Assembly: GCF_000183545.2 (NCBI RefSeq)
Contig: NZ_JH976535.1
Coordinates: 1,479,890 to 1,543,889, forward strand
Origin: Thermaerobacter subterraneus DSM 13965
GTDB lineage: Bacteria; Bacillota; Sulfobacillia; Thermaerobacterales; Thermaerobacteraceae
Reading direction: 5' to 3'
Length of the DNA: 64,000 nt
Position numbers and translations under genes: made by a program. Positions within the stretch are counted from its first letter, which is position 1; every line of letters begins with the position of its first letter. The notes under the pieces are model-generated. The model searched no databases. It was not told the origin of the DNA and saw nothing but the letters and a program-made list of their open reading frames with translations. Of this stretch, positions 9,503-17,961 are shown piece after piece.

Positions 9503-10515
9503 CCCGGGCCGCCCGGCCCGACCAGCTGGCCGAGGGGGTGCTGGCAGGGGACCGGCGCGCCCTGGCCCGGGCCATCACCTGGGTCGAGAACCGCCACCCT
9601 GGCGCCGACGAGCTGCTGCGGCGGATCTATCCCCACACGGGCCGGGCCCATGTGGTGGGGCTGACGGGCGCGCCGGGGGTGGGGAAGAGCACCCTGGCCG
9701 CCGCCCTGGCGCGGCACCTGCGGGACACCGGCCAGCGGGTGGGGCTGGTGGCGGTTGACCCCTCCAGCCCTTTCACCGGCGGCGCCCTGCTGGGCGACCG
9801 CATCCGCTTCAGCCACGGGCCCGTGGATGACGGCGTGTTCTTCCGCAGCCTGGCCTCCCGGGGCCAGGTGGGGGGTCTCTCCCGGGCCACGGGAGACGTC
9901 ATCCACCTGCTGGATGCCGCCGGCATGGACACGGTGCTGGTGGAGACGGTGGGAGCCGGCCAGTCGGAAGTGGAGATCATGCGCTATGCCCACACAGTGG
10001 TGGTGGTGCTGGCCCCCGGCCTGGGAGACGACGTCCAGGCCGCCAAGGCCGGCATCCTGGAGGCGGGCGACATCCTGGTGGTCAACAAGGCGGACCAGCC
10101 CGGCGCGTCCCGCACGGTGCAGGAGTTGCGCCAGATGCTGGACCTGGGAGCGCCCCGGGATCCCGGGTGGAAACCGCCGGTGCTGGAGGCGGCGGCGACC
10201 GCCGGGACGGGTGTGGACGAGCTGGTGCGGACCCTAAGGCGGCACCGGGAGCACCTGGAAAGCACGGCAGCGGGCGCTTTGCGCCATCGCTGGCAGGCGG
10301 AAGAAGCGCTGCGGCAGCAGGTGCTGGCCCGGCTGTGGGAGCGCCTCAAGGCCGGCGGCCGCTGGGACGAGCTGGCCCGCGCCGTGGCCGGGCGGCAGCT
10401 GAGCCCGGGGGAGGCCGCGGAACGGCTGCTGGCATTCCTTCGCCAGGAACCGGCCCGCCCGGGGCCGGCACCTCCGGGAGCGACACCCGACGCCCTTCGG
10501 TTCCACGGCACCTGA
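9499..10515 (+). CDS. meaB: MeaB-type GTPase chaperone of the B12 mutase
   Basis: G3E-family GTPase that loads and protects adenosylcobalamin in acyl-CoA mutases. It has the P loop GAPGVGKST, the [18 protein letters not shown] segment, [13 protein letters not shown] (Walker B region) and the guanine-specifying VVNKADQ. The 338 aa fit MeaB/ArgK proteins. The GTG start at 9499 overlaps the icmB stop by 4 nt. Old annotations as an arginine/ornithine transport ATPase (ArgK) are misleading; the operon context fixes the role. Confidence 0.93.
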   Translation: MTRAARPDQLAEGVLAGDRRALARAITWVENRHPGADELLRRIYPHTGRAHVVGLTGAPGVGKSTLAAALARHLRDTGQRVGLVAVDPSSPFTGGALLGDRIRFSHGPVDDGVFFRSLASRGQVGGLSRATGDVIHLLDAAGMDTVLVETVGAGQSEVEIMRYAHTVVVVLAPGLGDDVQAAKAGILEAGDILVVNKADQPGASRTVQELRQMLDLGAPRDPGWKPPVLEAAATAGTGVDELVRTLRRHREHLESTAAGALRHRWQAEEALRQQVLARLWERLKAGGRWDELARAVAGRQLSPGEAAERLLAFLRQEPARPGPAPPGATPDALRFHGT

Positions 10516-10527
10516 GGAGGCAGGGAG

Positions 10528-11718
10528 ATGGGGAGCCCTCCTTTTCTGCTGGATCCGACCTATGAGGAGATCCGCGCGGCGGTGCGGGAGTTCGCCCAGC
10601 GGGAGCTGGCGCCCCGGGCCGCCGCCTACGACGAGTCCGGCGAGTTTCCGTGGGAAAACGTGCGCCGGCTGGCGGAGCATGGCTATCTCGGCATGATGAT
10701 CCCCGAGGCCTATGGGGGCGGGGGCATGGACACCCTGGCCCACGCCATCTGCCTGGAGGAGGTGGCGCGGGCCTGTGCGGCGACGGCCGTGGTGATGGAC
10801 GTCCACAACAGCCTGGTGGGCGAGCTGATCAACCGCTGGGCCGGCGAGGCGATGAAGGCCCGCTGGCTGCCCGTCCTGGCCCGGGCCGAACGGCTGGGGG
10901 CCTTCTGCCTGACGGAGCCCGACGCGGGGTCGGACGCCGCCGCCCTCAAGACCACGGCGGTCCGGGACGGGGAGCACTACGTGCTGAACGGGCGCAAGAC
11001 CTTCATCTCCAACGGCGGCGTGGCCGACCTGTACGTGGTCTTTGCCGTCACCGACCCGGCGGCCGGCTCCCGGGGCATCAGTGCCTTCCTGGTGGAGAAG
11101 GGCACGCCCGGCCTCTCCTTCGGCAAGCCTTTCAAGAAGATGGGCATCCGCGCCTCGGCCACCACCGACGTGATCCTGGAGCAGGTCCGGGTGCCCGCCG
11201 AGAACCTGATCGGCCGCGAGGGGCAGGGGTACAAGATCGCCCTGGCCACCCTGGACAACGGCCGGGTGGGCATCGGTGCCCAGGCGGTGGGCATCGCCCA
11301 GGCGGCCCTGGACCGGGCGGTGGCCTACGCCGGCCAGCGGCGCCAGTTCGGACGTCCCATCGGCAGCTTCCAGGGCATCCAGTTCAAGCTGGCCGACATG
11401 GCGACCCAGGTGGAGGCGGCCCGGCTGCTGGTCTACCGGGCAGCCGTGCTCTACGACCAGAGCGTCCACACGGGCCGGCGGGCCAGCAAGGAGATCGCCA
11501 TGGCGAAGCTCTTCGCCTCGGAGGTGGCCATGAAGGTGACCACCGAGGCGGTCCAGATCCACGGCGGCTACGGCTATCTGCAGGACTTCGAGGTCGAGCG
11601 CCTGATGCGGGACGCCAAGATCACCCAGATCTACGAGGGAACCTCCGAGGTCCAGCGCATGGTCATCGCCCGGGCCCTCCTGGCGGAAGCGGGCCAGGCG
11701 GTGGAAGCCCTGGCATGA
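10528..11718 (+). CDS. Short/branched-chain acyl-CoA dehydrogenase
   Basis: FAD-dependent alpha,beta-dehydrogenation of an acyl-CoA. The 396-aa protein shows the family signatures AFCLTEPDAGSD, GRKTFISNGG, KMGIRASATTDV, QFGRPIGSFQGIQFKLADM and IHGGYGY. The catalytic base is most likely Glu370 in QIYEGTSEVQR, as in short-chain and isobutyryl-CoA dehydrogenases. The ATG at 10528 follows GAGGAGG by 7 nt, right behind meaB. Given the mutase operon, isobutyryl-CoA or butyryl-CoA is the likely substrate (inference). It overlaps the TetR gene by 4 nt. Confidence 0.92.
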   Translation: MGSPPFLLDPTYEEIRAAVREFAQRELAPRAAAYDESGEFPWENVRRLAEHGYLGMMIPEAYGGGGMDTLAHAICLEEVARACAATAVVMDVHNSLVGELINRWAGEAMKARWLPVLARAERLGAFCLTEPDAGSDAAALKTTAVRDGEHYVLNGRKTFISNGGVADLYVVFAVTDPAAGSRGISAFLVEKGTPGLSFGKPFKKMGIRASATTDVILEQVRVPAENLIGREGQGYKIALATLDNGRVGIGAQAVGIAQAALDRAVAYAGQRRQFGRPIGSFQGIQFKLADMATQVEAARLLVYRAAVLYDQSVHTGRRASKEIAMAKLFASEVAMKVTTEAVQIHGGYGYLQDFEVERLMRDAKITQIYEGTSEVQRMVIARALLAEAGQAVEALA

Positions 11719-12620
11719 GCGCGGCTGCAGAGGGCGGCGCCCGGGTCCGGGGGATTTCCTCCCGGGTGCATCGGGACGCTTCTTCGGGGGCCGGTGCCGC
11801 CGGCCGCATCCGGCGGGCGGCGGCCGGCCTCTTCCTGGAGCAGGGCTATCACGCCACGGGCCTGCGCCAGGTGGCGGCGGCCGCCGGGGTGGCCGTGGGC
11901 ACGGTGTACGCCCACTTTCCGGACAAGCCTTCCCTGCTGCGGGCCGTTCTGGAGGAACAGGCCGCCCGCCTGGGGCGCCAGCTGGCACGGGTCCACCTGA
12001 CCCCGGGCCTTCCCGCCGGGGAGCGCTGGGCAGCCTTCCGGCAGGTGCTGGTGGAAGCCCTGCCCTGGCTGGCCTGCGAAGCGGAAGCGGCCGTCGAAAC
12101 CCGGGCCGCGGGCCGCGCGGCGGGCCGGCAGGCGGCCGCCGCCGGGGGCCTGCCGGCCGGCTGGCCGGTGACGGCCCTTTTAGTCCAGGCCCTGGCCCGC
12201 TTGCTGGAAGAGGGCGCCCGGCGCGGCGAGGCGCGGCTGCTGCAGGAAGGCGGGGTGCCCGGGCCCGGAGCCGGCCCGTGCGGATCCGGGATCGGAGAGC
12301 CCGGCAGGCCTGGACCGCCTGCCCGGGCCGGTGGCGGACTCCCGGCTGGTCCGTTGCGGGAGGCCGGAGGCCTGCGGTCGGACGGGCCGGGCCAAGGGGG
12401 CGTCACCGCCGACCAGCCCGCGGTGGCCGCCACGGCGACGGCCCGTGCGGTCGTGGCGGCAGCGGTCGGGCTCTGGCAGGCGGGCTGTGCCGGGGACCTG
12501 GACTGGCTCTGGTACGGGCTGGGGCGGCCTCCGGCGGGGGAGCCGGCGGCCGCCGCACCTAGAGTCCCCGTGTCATTCCCGTCAGGACCTGGTGAAGGAC
12601 CCAGTAGTCCGTGGGCGTGA
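11715..12620 (+). CDS. TetR/AcrR-family transcriptional regulator
   Basis: N-terminal TetR helix-turn-helix at about residues 30-76: RIRRAAAGLFLEQGY, GLRQVAAAAGVAVGTVYAHF, then DKPSLLRAVLE. The C-terminal ligand domain is poorly conserved and interrupted near residues 175-245 by a Gly/Pro/Arg-rich stretch. It is the last gene of the mutase operon (4-nt overlap with the dehydrogenase), so it is probably an acyl-CoA-responsive regulator of this or another fatty-acid operon. A TetR-type palindrome lies at 29670-29687 before fadN; a link is only inference. Its 3' end overlaps the convergent XRE gene by 62 nt, so the true C terminus may be shorter. Confidence 0.82.
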   Translation: MSAAAEGGARVRGISSRVHRDASSGAGAAGRIRRAAAGLFLEQGYHATGLRQVAAAAGVAVGTVYAHFPDKPSLLRAVLEEQAARLGRQLARVHLTPGLPAGERWAAFRQVLVEALPWLACEAEAAVETRAAGRAAGRQAAAAGGLPAGWPVTALLVQALARLLEEGARRGEARLLQEGGVPGPGAGPCGSGIGEPGRPGPPARAGGGLPAGPLREAGGLRSDGPGQGGVTADQPAVAATATARAVVAAAVGLWQAGCAGDLDWLWYGLGRPPAGEPAAAAPRVPVSFPSGPGEGPSSPWA

Positions 12621-13209
12621 AGGGGCGCCTGCCTTTCCAGGTGATGGTGGCCAGGGACCGGATTTCTTCCTCGGGCACCTCGGGGTGTTCCTGCCAGAAG
12701 ACCCGCAGCGCCCAGGGAAGCTGATCCAGGGCCCTCGGAGTTCCCTCCGGGGTCGGCGTTCGCTCCGGGACCCTGTGGCCGGCCTGCGGGGGGCCGGGCG
12801 CGAACCCGGAGGCTGGCCGCGGCGCACGGGATCCGGTCGCGGGCGGAGCACCGGACGAACCCGGAGCCGGGGAAAGCGGCGCCAGGGTGCGATCCCCGGC
12901 CGCCGCCACTTCTGCCCGGGCCGCCCCTTCCCATGGCGGCGGGGGGCCGGCTTCGCCCGGAGGGGGTCCACCAGCCCCGGGCGCCTGCTCACCGGCGCCA
13001 TCGCCAACGGTGGCGGGTCCTACCAGTTCCGCCAGATCCACCTCAAGGGCCGCGGCGATGCGCAGCACCACGTCGACGGAAGGCTTGCGGGCAGGGTCGT
13101 TCTCCAGCTGGGACAGGTAGGCCTTGGACACCCCGGAGCGGCGTGCCAGGTCGCGCAGGCTGATCCCGCGTTGCCGGCGCAGATCCCGGATCCGCTTGCC
13201 AACCTCCAC
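12559..13209 (-). CDS. XRE-family DNA-binding regulator
   Basis: The Cro/C1-type helix-turn-helix fills residues 1-60: MEVGKRIRDLRRQRGISLRD, then GVSKAYLSQLEND and LRIAAALEVDLAEL. A Pro/Gly/Ala-rich linker of about 90 residues leads to a second conserved block (LPWALRVFWQEHPEVPEEEI, then ITWKGRRPFTPTDY). That block resembles the C-terminal module of several Firmicute XRE regulators; its ligand is unknown. I chose the GTG at 13209 because GAGGTGA precedes it and the helix-turn-helix starts at once. The longer open frame upstream lies over the promoter and NUDIX gene and is not real. Confidence 0.85.
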   Translation of the reverse strand: MEVGKRIRDLRRQRGISLRDLARRSGVSKAYLSQLENDPARKPSVDVVLRIAAALEVDLAELVGPATVGDGAGEQAPGAGGPPPGEAGPPPPWEGAARAEVAAAGDRTLAPLSPAPGSSGAPPATGSRAPRPASGFAPGPPQAGHRVPERTPTPEGTPRALDQLPWALRVFWQEHPEVPEEEIRSLATITWKGRRPFTPTDYWVLHQVLTGMTRGL

Positions 13210-13251
13210 GGGGCTCACCTCGGCGGTTGCCAGCCGGCGGGTTCGTTTACC

Positions 13252-13260
13252 ATTATAGCA
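13252..13260 (-). promoter_or_regulatory. Extended -10 promoter of the XRE regulator
   Basis: Read on the minus strand this is TGCTATAAT, a perfect extended -10 element (TGn plus consensus TATAAT). No good -35 hexamer sits 17 bp upstream, which is typical for extended -10 promoters. It lies about 40 nt before the GTG start and divergently from the NUDIX gene. Confidence 0.75.
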
Positions 13261-13312
13261 TGAGGCATATCCATCCTTTGGCGGGCCAGCCGCCCGGTGG
13301 GAGGGATGGGCG

Positions 13313-14134
13313 ATGATCGAACGGCAGGCCGCCGGCGGCGTGGTGTACCGGCGTGCCGGTGCCCCCGCAGGCGCCGGCGGAGCGCCGGGGCCGGATGCGC
13401 CCGGACCGGGTTCGTCCGGTGAAAGGGACCGCCGGCCCGAGCCGGCCGTAGAGGTCCTCATGATCCTCGACGCTTACGGTCACTGGGCCTTGCCCAAGGG
13501 CGGCATCGAAGCGGGCGAGACACCGGAAGCGGCCGCCTTGCGGGAGATCCGGGAGGAAACGGGAATCGTCGGGGCCCTGGAGACGCGCCTGCCGCCGGTG
13601 CGCTATCGCTTCCGCGACGGCGATGAGGACGTGGACAAGACGGTCCACTACTTTCTCGTGAGGGCGCTGAACCACGGCATCCGGGTGCAGCGGGAGGAAC
13701 TGCGGGACGCCCAGTGGCTGCCGCTGGACGAGGCCATCCGCCGCTGCACGTACGAAAACCTGGTGCCCACCCTGGAGGCGGCGCGCCGGGAGCTGAGCGC
13801 GCGCCCGTCGGAACCGGAGGCGCCGGCCCGGGTGAAGGCGCCCGGCCCGGCGGATGCCCCTGCAGGCGCGGCTGCGGCCGGGGCTCCGCCGGAGGCCGCG
13901 GCCCTCTCCCCCGAGGAAGGCACCCAGGGGGACCGCCAGGCAGGATCCGGCGCGCCGGCGGATGCCGAGACGGCGGGGGCGGGCGCCGGAGGAGGCTCCG
14001 CGGAAGGACCTGCCGCACCGGAAGGCTTGCCTGCGGCCCGGACCGGCACCGGACCGGCCGCCGCGGGCGGCGGCGAGAGCGAGCAGGTGGGAGCGGGCGG
14101 TGCCGCCCTTCCGGGCAGCGGGCTCCAGGGATAG
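13313..14134 (+). CDS. NUDIX hydrolase with long disordered tail
   Basis: The NUDIX box (GX5EX7REUXEEXGU) is intact at residues 63-85: GGIEAGETPEAAALREIREE, then TGI. It is followed by RYRFRDGDEDVDKTVHYFLV and EEARDAQWLPLDEA-like segments. Such enzymes cleave nucleoside diphosphates linked to another group; the substrate cannot be told from sequence. Two oddities: a Gly/Ala/Pro-rich insert (residues 16-44) within the first beta strands, and a tail of about 130 residues after residue 150 with no domain. ATG 13313 follows GGGAGGGAT. It is transcribed divergently from the XRE regulator. Confidence 0.87.
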   Translation: MIERQAAGGVVYRRAGAPAGAGGAPGPDAPGPGSSGERDRRPEPAVEVLMILDAYGHWALPKGGIEAGETPEAAALREIREETGIVGALETRLPPVRYRFRDGDEDVDKTVHYFLVRALNHGIRVQREELRDAQWLPLDEAIRRCTYENLVPTLEAARRELSARPSEPEAPARVKAPGPADAPAGAAAAGAPPEAAALSPEEGTQGDRQAGSGAPADAETAGAGAGGGSAEGPAAPEGLPAARTGTGPAAAGGGESEQVGAGGAALPGSGLQG

Positions 14135-14258
14135 ACGGTGGGCTGCACGGTGGCGCTGGGCGGCCCGTTCCGGGCGTTCTTTTGTGGGCGCTGGCGCAAG
14201 GCGGCCGCAGGGGAACGGCCGGGGGGACCGGGCGGGTCCACCAGGCCGGGCGCCTGAA

Positions 14259-14299
14259 GGCCAGGAGGCCGGACCCCGACGGGGTCCGGCCTCCTGGCC
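14259..14299. terminator. 19-bp perfect hairpin between NUDIX gene and tRNA-Pro
   Basis: Arms 14259-14277 and 14281-14299 are exact reverse complements (19 bp) around the loop GAC. The hairpin separates the convergent NUDIX and tRNA-Pro genes and probably stops transcription both ways. There is no clear T run on either side. Confidence 0.7.
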
Positions 14300-14322
14300 T
14301 CGTGTCCGGCCGTGTCGAGCGG

Positions 14323-14397
14323 TCGGGCCGGCCGGATTTGAACCGGCGACCTCCACGTCCCGAACGTGGCGCGCTAACCAAGCTGCGCTACGGCCCG
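14323..14397 (-). tRNA. tRNA-Pro (anticodon CGG)
   Basis: The minus strand folds into a complete 75-nt cloverleaf: acceptor CGGGCCG/CGGCCCG, D arm GCGC/GCGC, anticodon stem CCACG/CGTGG with loop TTCGGGA (anticodon CGG), T arm GCCGG/CCGGC with loop TTCAAAT, discriminator A. The 3' CCA is not encoded (ACCG follows). It reads proline CCG codons, a frequent codon in this GC-rich genome. Confidence 0.97.
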
Positions 14398-14438
14398 CGG
14401 TTCCAAAAAACACAAGGCGGCGTGCAACCGCAACTGGC

Positions 14439-14467
14439 ATTATAGAGGCGGCGCCGCACCGTGTCAA
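14439..14467 (-). promoter_or_regulatory. Perfect sigma-A consensus promoter of tRNA-Pro
   Basis: On the minus strand TTGACA (14462-14467) and TATAAT (14439-14444) are separated by exactly 17 bp. Both hexamers match the housekeeping consensus at all positions, about 40 bp before the tRNA 5' end. It lies in the selB 5' region, divergent from selB. Confidence 0.92.
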
Positions 14468-14516
14468 CGAAGACCGGTGCGCGAAACACCAGCCCTGGCG
14501 AGGAAGGATGGCATTC

Positions 14517-16559
14517 ATGATCCCGACCGCTGAACCCCACGCCGGGCCGTCCGGCGGGCTGTTGCCCTTCGTCATCGGCACGGCCGGCCACGTGGACCAC
14601 GGCAAGACCACCCTGGTCCGCGCCCTCACCGGGGTGGACACCGACCGCCTCCAGGAGGAGAAGCGGCGCGGCATTTCCATCGATCTGGGCTTCGCGCCCT
14701 TCCGGTTGCCCGGCGGCCGGCCTGCGGCCATCGTCGACGTGCCCGGCCATGAGCGCTTCATCCACAACATGGTGGCCGGCGTGCACGGCATGGACCTGGT
14801 GCTGCTGGTGGTGGCCGCCGACGAGGGGGTCATGCCCCAGACCGTCGAGCACCTGGACATCCTCGAACTCCTGGGCGTGCGCCACGGGCTCATCGCCATG
14901 ACGAAGGTTGACACCGTGGACGACCCTGCCTGGCTCGACCTGGTGGAGGAGGACATCCGGGCGGCCCTGCGGGGGACGTTCCTGGAGGGGGCGCCGCTGG
15001 TGCGGGTCGCACCGCCGGCCGGCACCGGTCTGGACCGGCTCCTGGCGGCGCTGGAGGAGGCGGCGGCCCGCGTTCCCGTTAGGGATGCCGGCGGCTTGCC
15101 GCGCCTTCCCATCGACAGGGTCTTCACCGTCACCGGCTTCGGGACGGTGGTCACGGGCACGCTGGTCTCCGGCACCTTGGAGGCCGGCCAGCGGGTGGTC
15201 ATCGAACCGGGCGGCCGGGAGGCGCGCATCCGCCAGCTGCAGGTGCACGGCCGGGCGGTGGAACGAGCGGTCGCCGGGCAGCGGGTGGCCGTCAACCTGG
15301 CCGGGGTCGACCACCACCACCTGCAGCGCGGCCAGGTGGTCCTGCAACCCGGTACGCTGGCCGCCACCACATGGCTGGCGGGGCGCGCCCGGTGGCTGCC
15401 CCGGGCACCCTGGCCCCTGCGCCACCAGGAACGGGTACGGGTCCACGCCGGTGCAGCCGAGGTCCTGGGCCGCGTGCGCCTGCTGGAGCCCGCCCGTCCC
15501 TGGGCGCCGGGCGAGGAAGGCTGGGTGGCGATCCGGCTGGAGGCGCCCCTGGTGGTGGCCCCGGGCGACCGCTTCCTCCTGCGCACCTACTCTCCCCCGC
15601 ACACCGCGGGCGGCGGCATCGTGGCCGACACCGGCCGGCCATGGACCCGGCGCCAGCGCCCGGCCCGCTGGCTCGACGCCTTTCTTGCGGACGAACCGGC
15701 CCGCGCCCTGGCCGCCCGGCTGGCCTGGGCCGGGCGCCCCGTGACGGTGGCGGGCCTGGCCCGCGAAACCGGCCAGCCGGTACCCCGGGTGGAAGCCTGG
15801 CTGCAGGCCGCCCGGCGGGCCGGCGAGGCGCGCTCCCTGGGGCAGGGGGTCTGGATCGACCCGGCCGCCCTGGACCGCCTGGCGGGCCGGCTGGCGGAGG
15901 TGCTGCATGCCTATCACCAGGAGCATCCCCTGGACCGGGGCATGCGGCGGGATGCCCTGCTCCACGCCCTGCAGGCCGGAGGCGATCCCGCTGCCGGCCA
16001 GGCGCTGCTGGAACACTGGCTGGCGGAGGGCCGCCTGGCCCTCGACGAGGACCGGTTCCACCGGCCCGGCTGGCGACCCGGTGGCGACCCCGGCGTAGAA
16101 GCCCGGCTGGAGCGCCTGGAGGCCGTGTACCGCGAGGCGCACCTGGCGCCGCCTGACCGGCCGGAGGCCGCGGCGGCCGCCGCGGGGCTTCCGGAGCAAG
16201 AGGTGGCGGCCCTGCTGGCCCTGCTGGAGCACCGCGGCCGGCTGGTGCGCGTGGCGCCCGGACTCTGGCTCACGCCCGCGGCCCTTGCCGATGCCCGGAA
16301 CCGCCTGGCGGATCTGCAGCAGCGGGTGGGCCCGTTCACCGTGGCGGAGGCGCGGGATGCCCTGGGCGTGACCCGCAAGTGGGCATTGCCGCTGCTGGAG
16401 TACTTCGACCGGCGGCGCTGGACCCGGAGGGACGGCGACCGCCGCCAGCTGCTGGTCGGGCCCGCCGACGAGGACGGAGGCGGCCCGGTCCCGGCGCGGG
16501 TGCCGCCAGGGACGGGAGGCCAGCGGGATCCCTCCCCAAATCGGGGCCTGAACAGGTAG
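14517..16559 (+). CDS. selB: Selenocysteine-specific elongation factor SelB
   Basis: GTPase that delivers Sec-tRNA to UGA codons followed by a SECIS hairpin. The G domain starts with GHVDHGKT (24-31), followed by DVPGHERFIHNMVAG and MTKVD. Domains II and III of EF-Tu type follow. The C-terminal third consists of winged helices, ending with VGPFTVAEARDALGVTRKWA and LLEYFDRRRWTRRDGDRRQL, the RNA-binding module specific to SelB. The 680-aa length is normal. I chose ATG 14517 because AGGAAGG stands 9 nt upstream; it touches the alternative ATG 14508 directly. selA, selD and tRNA-Sec are not in the window. Confidence 0.93.
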   Translation: MIPTAEPHAGPSGGLLPFVIGTAGHVDHGKTTLVRALTGVDTDRLQEEKRRGISIDLGFAPFRLPGGRPAAIVDVPGHERFIHNMVAGVHGMDLVLLVVAADEGVMPQTVEHLDILELLGVRHGLIAMTKVDTVDDPAWLDLVEEDIRAALRGTFLEGAPLVRVAPPAGTGLDRLLAALEEAAARVPVRDAGGLPRLPIDRVFTVTGFGTVVTGTLVSGTLEAGQRVVIEPGGREARIRQLQVHGRAVERAVAGQRVAVNLAGVDHHHLQRGQVVLQPGTLAATTWLAGRARWLPRAPWPLRHQERVRVHAGAAEVLGRVRLLEPARPWAPGEEGWVAIRLEAPLVVAPGDRFLLRTYSPPHTAGGGIVADTGRPWTRRQRPARWLDAFLADEPARALAARLAWAGRPVTVAGLARETGQPVPRVEAWLQAARRAGEARSLGQGVWIDPAALDRLAGRLAEVLHAYHQEHPLDRGMRRDALLHALQAGGDPAAGQALLEHWLAEGRLALDEDRFHRPGWRPGGDPGVEARLERLEAVYREAHLAPPDRPEAAAAAAGLPEQEVAALLALLEHRGRLVRVAPGLWLTPAALADARNRLADLQQRVGPFTVAEARDALGVTRKWALPLLEYFDRRRWTRRDGDRRQLLVGPADEDGGGPVPARVPPGTGGQRDPSPNRGLNR

Positions 16560-16626
16560 GAAGTGTCACTGCCGACACCGAATCCCATGGCGGTCAGCAC
16601 CAAGAGACATTGGGGAGGACGGTCCG

Positions 16627-17931
16627 TTGGGTCGAGCGGGGGATTCGCCAGATGGCGTGAAGTCGTACGGTTTCTTTGAGATGCTCCAGCGGTTCCACGC
16701 CTACCGCCGCTACTGGCTGGCCATGGCCGTGTCCTGGGCGGGCGACCGGTTCAGCGCCGTGGCCCTGGCCACGCTGGTGCTGGACCGCTTTCCGCACCAG
16801 CCCATGGCCATCGGCATCGTGCTGATGATGCAGCACTTGCCCCAGGCGGTCTTCGGCTTGCTGGCGGGCGCCCTGGCCGACCGCTGGCCGCGCCGGCGGG
16901 TCATGGTGGCCAGCGACCTGGTGCGCGCCGCCGTGGTGCTCCTGGTGCCCTTTGCAGACCAGCTGTGGCAGGTGTATCTGGCCGCCCTGGCCCTGGGCAC
17001 GGCCAGCACCTTCTTCTTCCCGGCCTGGCGCAGCACGTTGCCCGCGGTGGTCAGCCGCGACGCGCTCTTGGAGGCCAACGCCTACCATTCGGCGACCCGC
17101 TCCTTCGTGGACATCCTGGCGCCGGTGGGCGCCACGGCCCTGATTGCGGCGGGGCGCGCCCTTCATCCCGTGCTGTACATGGCGCCGGCCTTCTGGCTGG
17201 ACAGCCTGTCGTACCTCATCTCGGCGTGGCAGCTGGCCGGCCTGGCCCTGGATGAGAGGGCCCGAGCCGGGCGGGCTCCGGCCCGGGGGGCGGCCGGCGT
17301 CTGGCAGGACGTGGTGGCGGGACTGCGCTACCACCGCCAGAACCGGACGGTGTGGGCCCTGCTGCTGCTGATGGGCAGCTTCGCCTGGGGCGCCAACGGT
17401 GCCAACGCCCTGATGCAGAAAGCCGTGCCGGCCCTGCTCCAGGTGCCTCCCGAGCGCTGGGGGGTGCTGCTGGCCGCCATGGGTGCCGGCATGATCGCCG
17501 GGAATGCCGTGGTGGCCCGGCGCGGCAAGGTCTGGCCGCGCCGCGTCATCATCGGCACGGGCTACCTGGGGGCCTGGCTGGCCCTGGTGATCCTGGCGGG
17601 GACCCGGGATTTCGAGGTCGCCATGGTGGCCTACGTCCTGATGGGCGTGAGCAACGCCGCCTTCCTGGCCCCCCAGGTGGCCTGGGTGCAGGAGGCCACC
17701 GACCCGGCCTACCTGGGGCGGGTCGAGGCCACGCGCAACGCCCTGATCTACGTGGGCATGACGGCCAGCCCGCTGCTGGCGGGCTGGCTGGAGCAGGCCC
17801 TGGGCTCCCTGCCGGGCGCCATGTGGGGGATCTCGGTGCTCTTCCTGGTACCGGCGGTCCTCTCCTTCGTGCACCCCGCCCTGCGGCAGCCGCCCGCGCC
17901 GGTGCCGGCCCGTGCGGCCAGCGGGGCTTGA
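16627..17931 (+). CDS. MFS transporter (MFS_3/enterobactin-exporter-like)
   Basis: A 434-aa major-facilitator protein with about a dozen hydrophobic segments. The motif-A-like loop between helices 2 and 3 reads GALADRWPRRRVM. The sequence resembles the two-halved drug:H+ antiporter group (MFS_3): GIVLMMQHLPQAVFGLLAGA early, and MGVSNAAFLAPQVAWVQEAT late. The substrate is unknown, with export of a small molecule most likely. I chose the TTG at 16627 because GGGGAGG stands 8 nt upstream. It follows selB by 67 nt and may share its transcript. Confidence 0.85.
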   Translation: MGRAGDSPDGVKSYGFFEMLQRFHAYRRYWLAMAVSWAGDRFSAVALATLVLDRFPHQPMAIGIVLMMQHLPQAVFGLLAGALADRWPRRRVMVASDLVRAAVVLLVPFADQLWQVYLAALALGTASTFFFPAWRSTLPAVVSRDALLEANAYHSATRSFVDILAPVGATALIAAGRALHPVLYMAPAFWLDSLSYLISAWQLAGLALDERARAGRAPARGAAGVWQDVVAGLRYHRQNRTVWALLLLMGSFAWGANGANALMQKAVPALLQVPPERWGVLLAAMGAGMIAGNAVVARRGKVWPRRVIIGTGYLGAWLALVILAGTRDFEVAMVAYVLMGVSNAAFLAPQVAWVQEATDPAYLGRVEATRNALIYVGMTASPLLAGWLEQALGSLPGAMWGISVLFLVPAVLSFVHPALRQPPAPVPARAASGA

Positions 17932-17961
17932 CGGGCTGCGCCCGGCCCAAGGCGCCCTGCT

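Noticed and set aside
13210-13461. N-terminal extension of the XRE regulator
   Set aside because: It would cross its own -10 promoter and the divergent NUDIX start.
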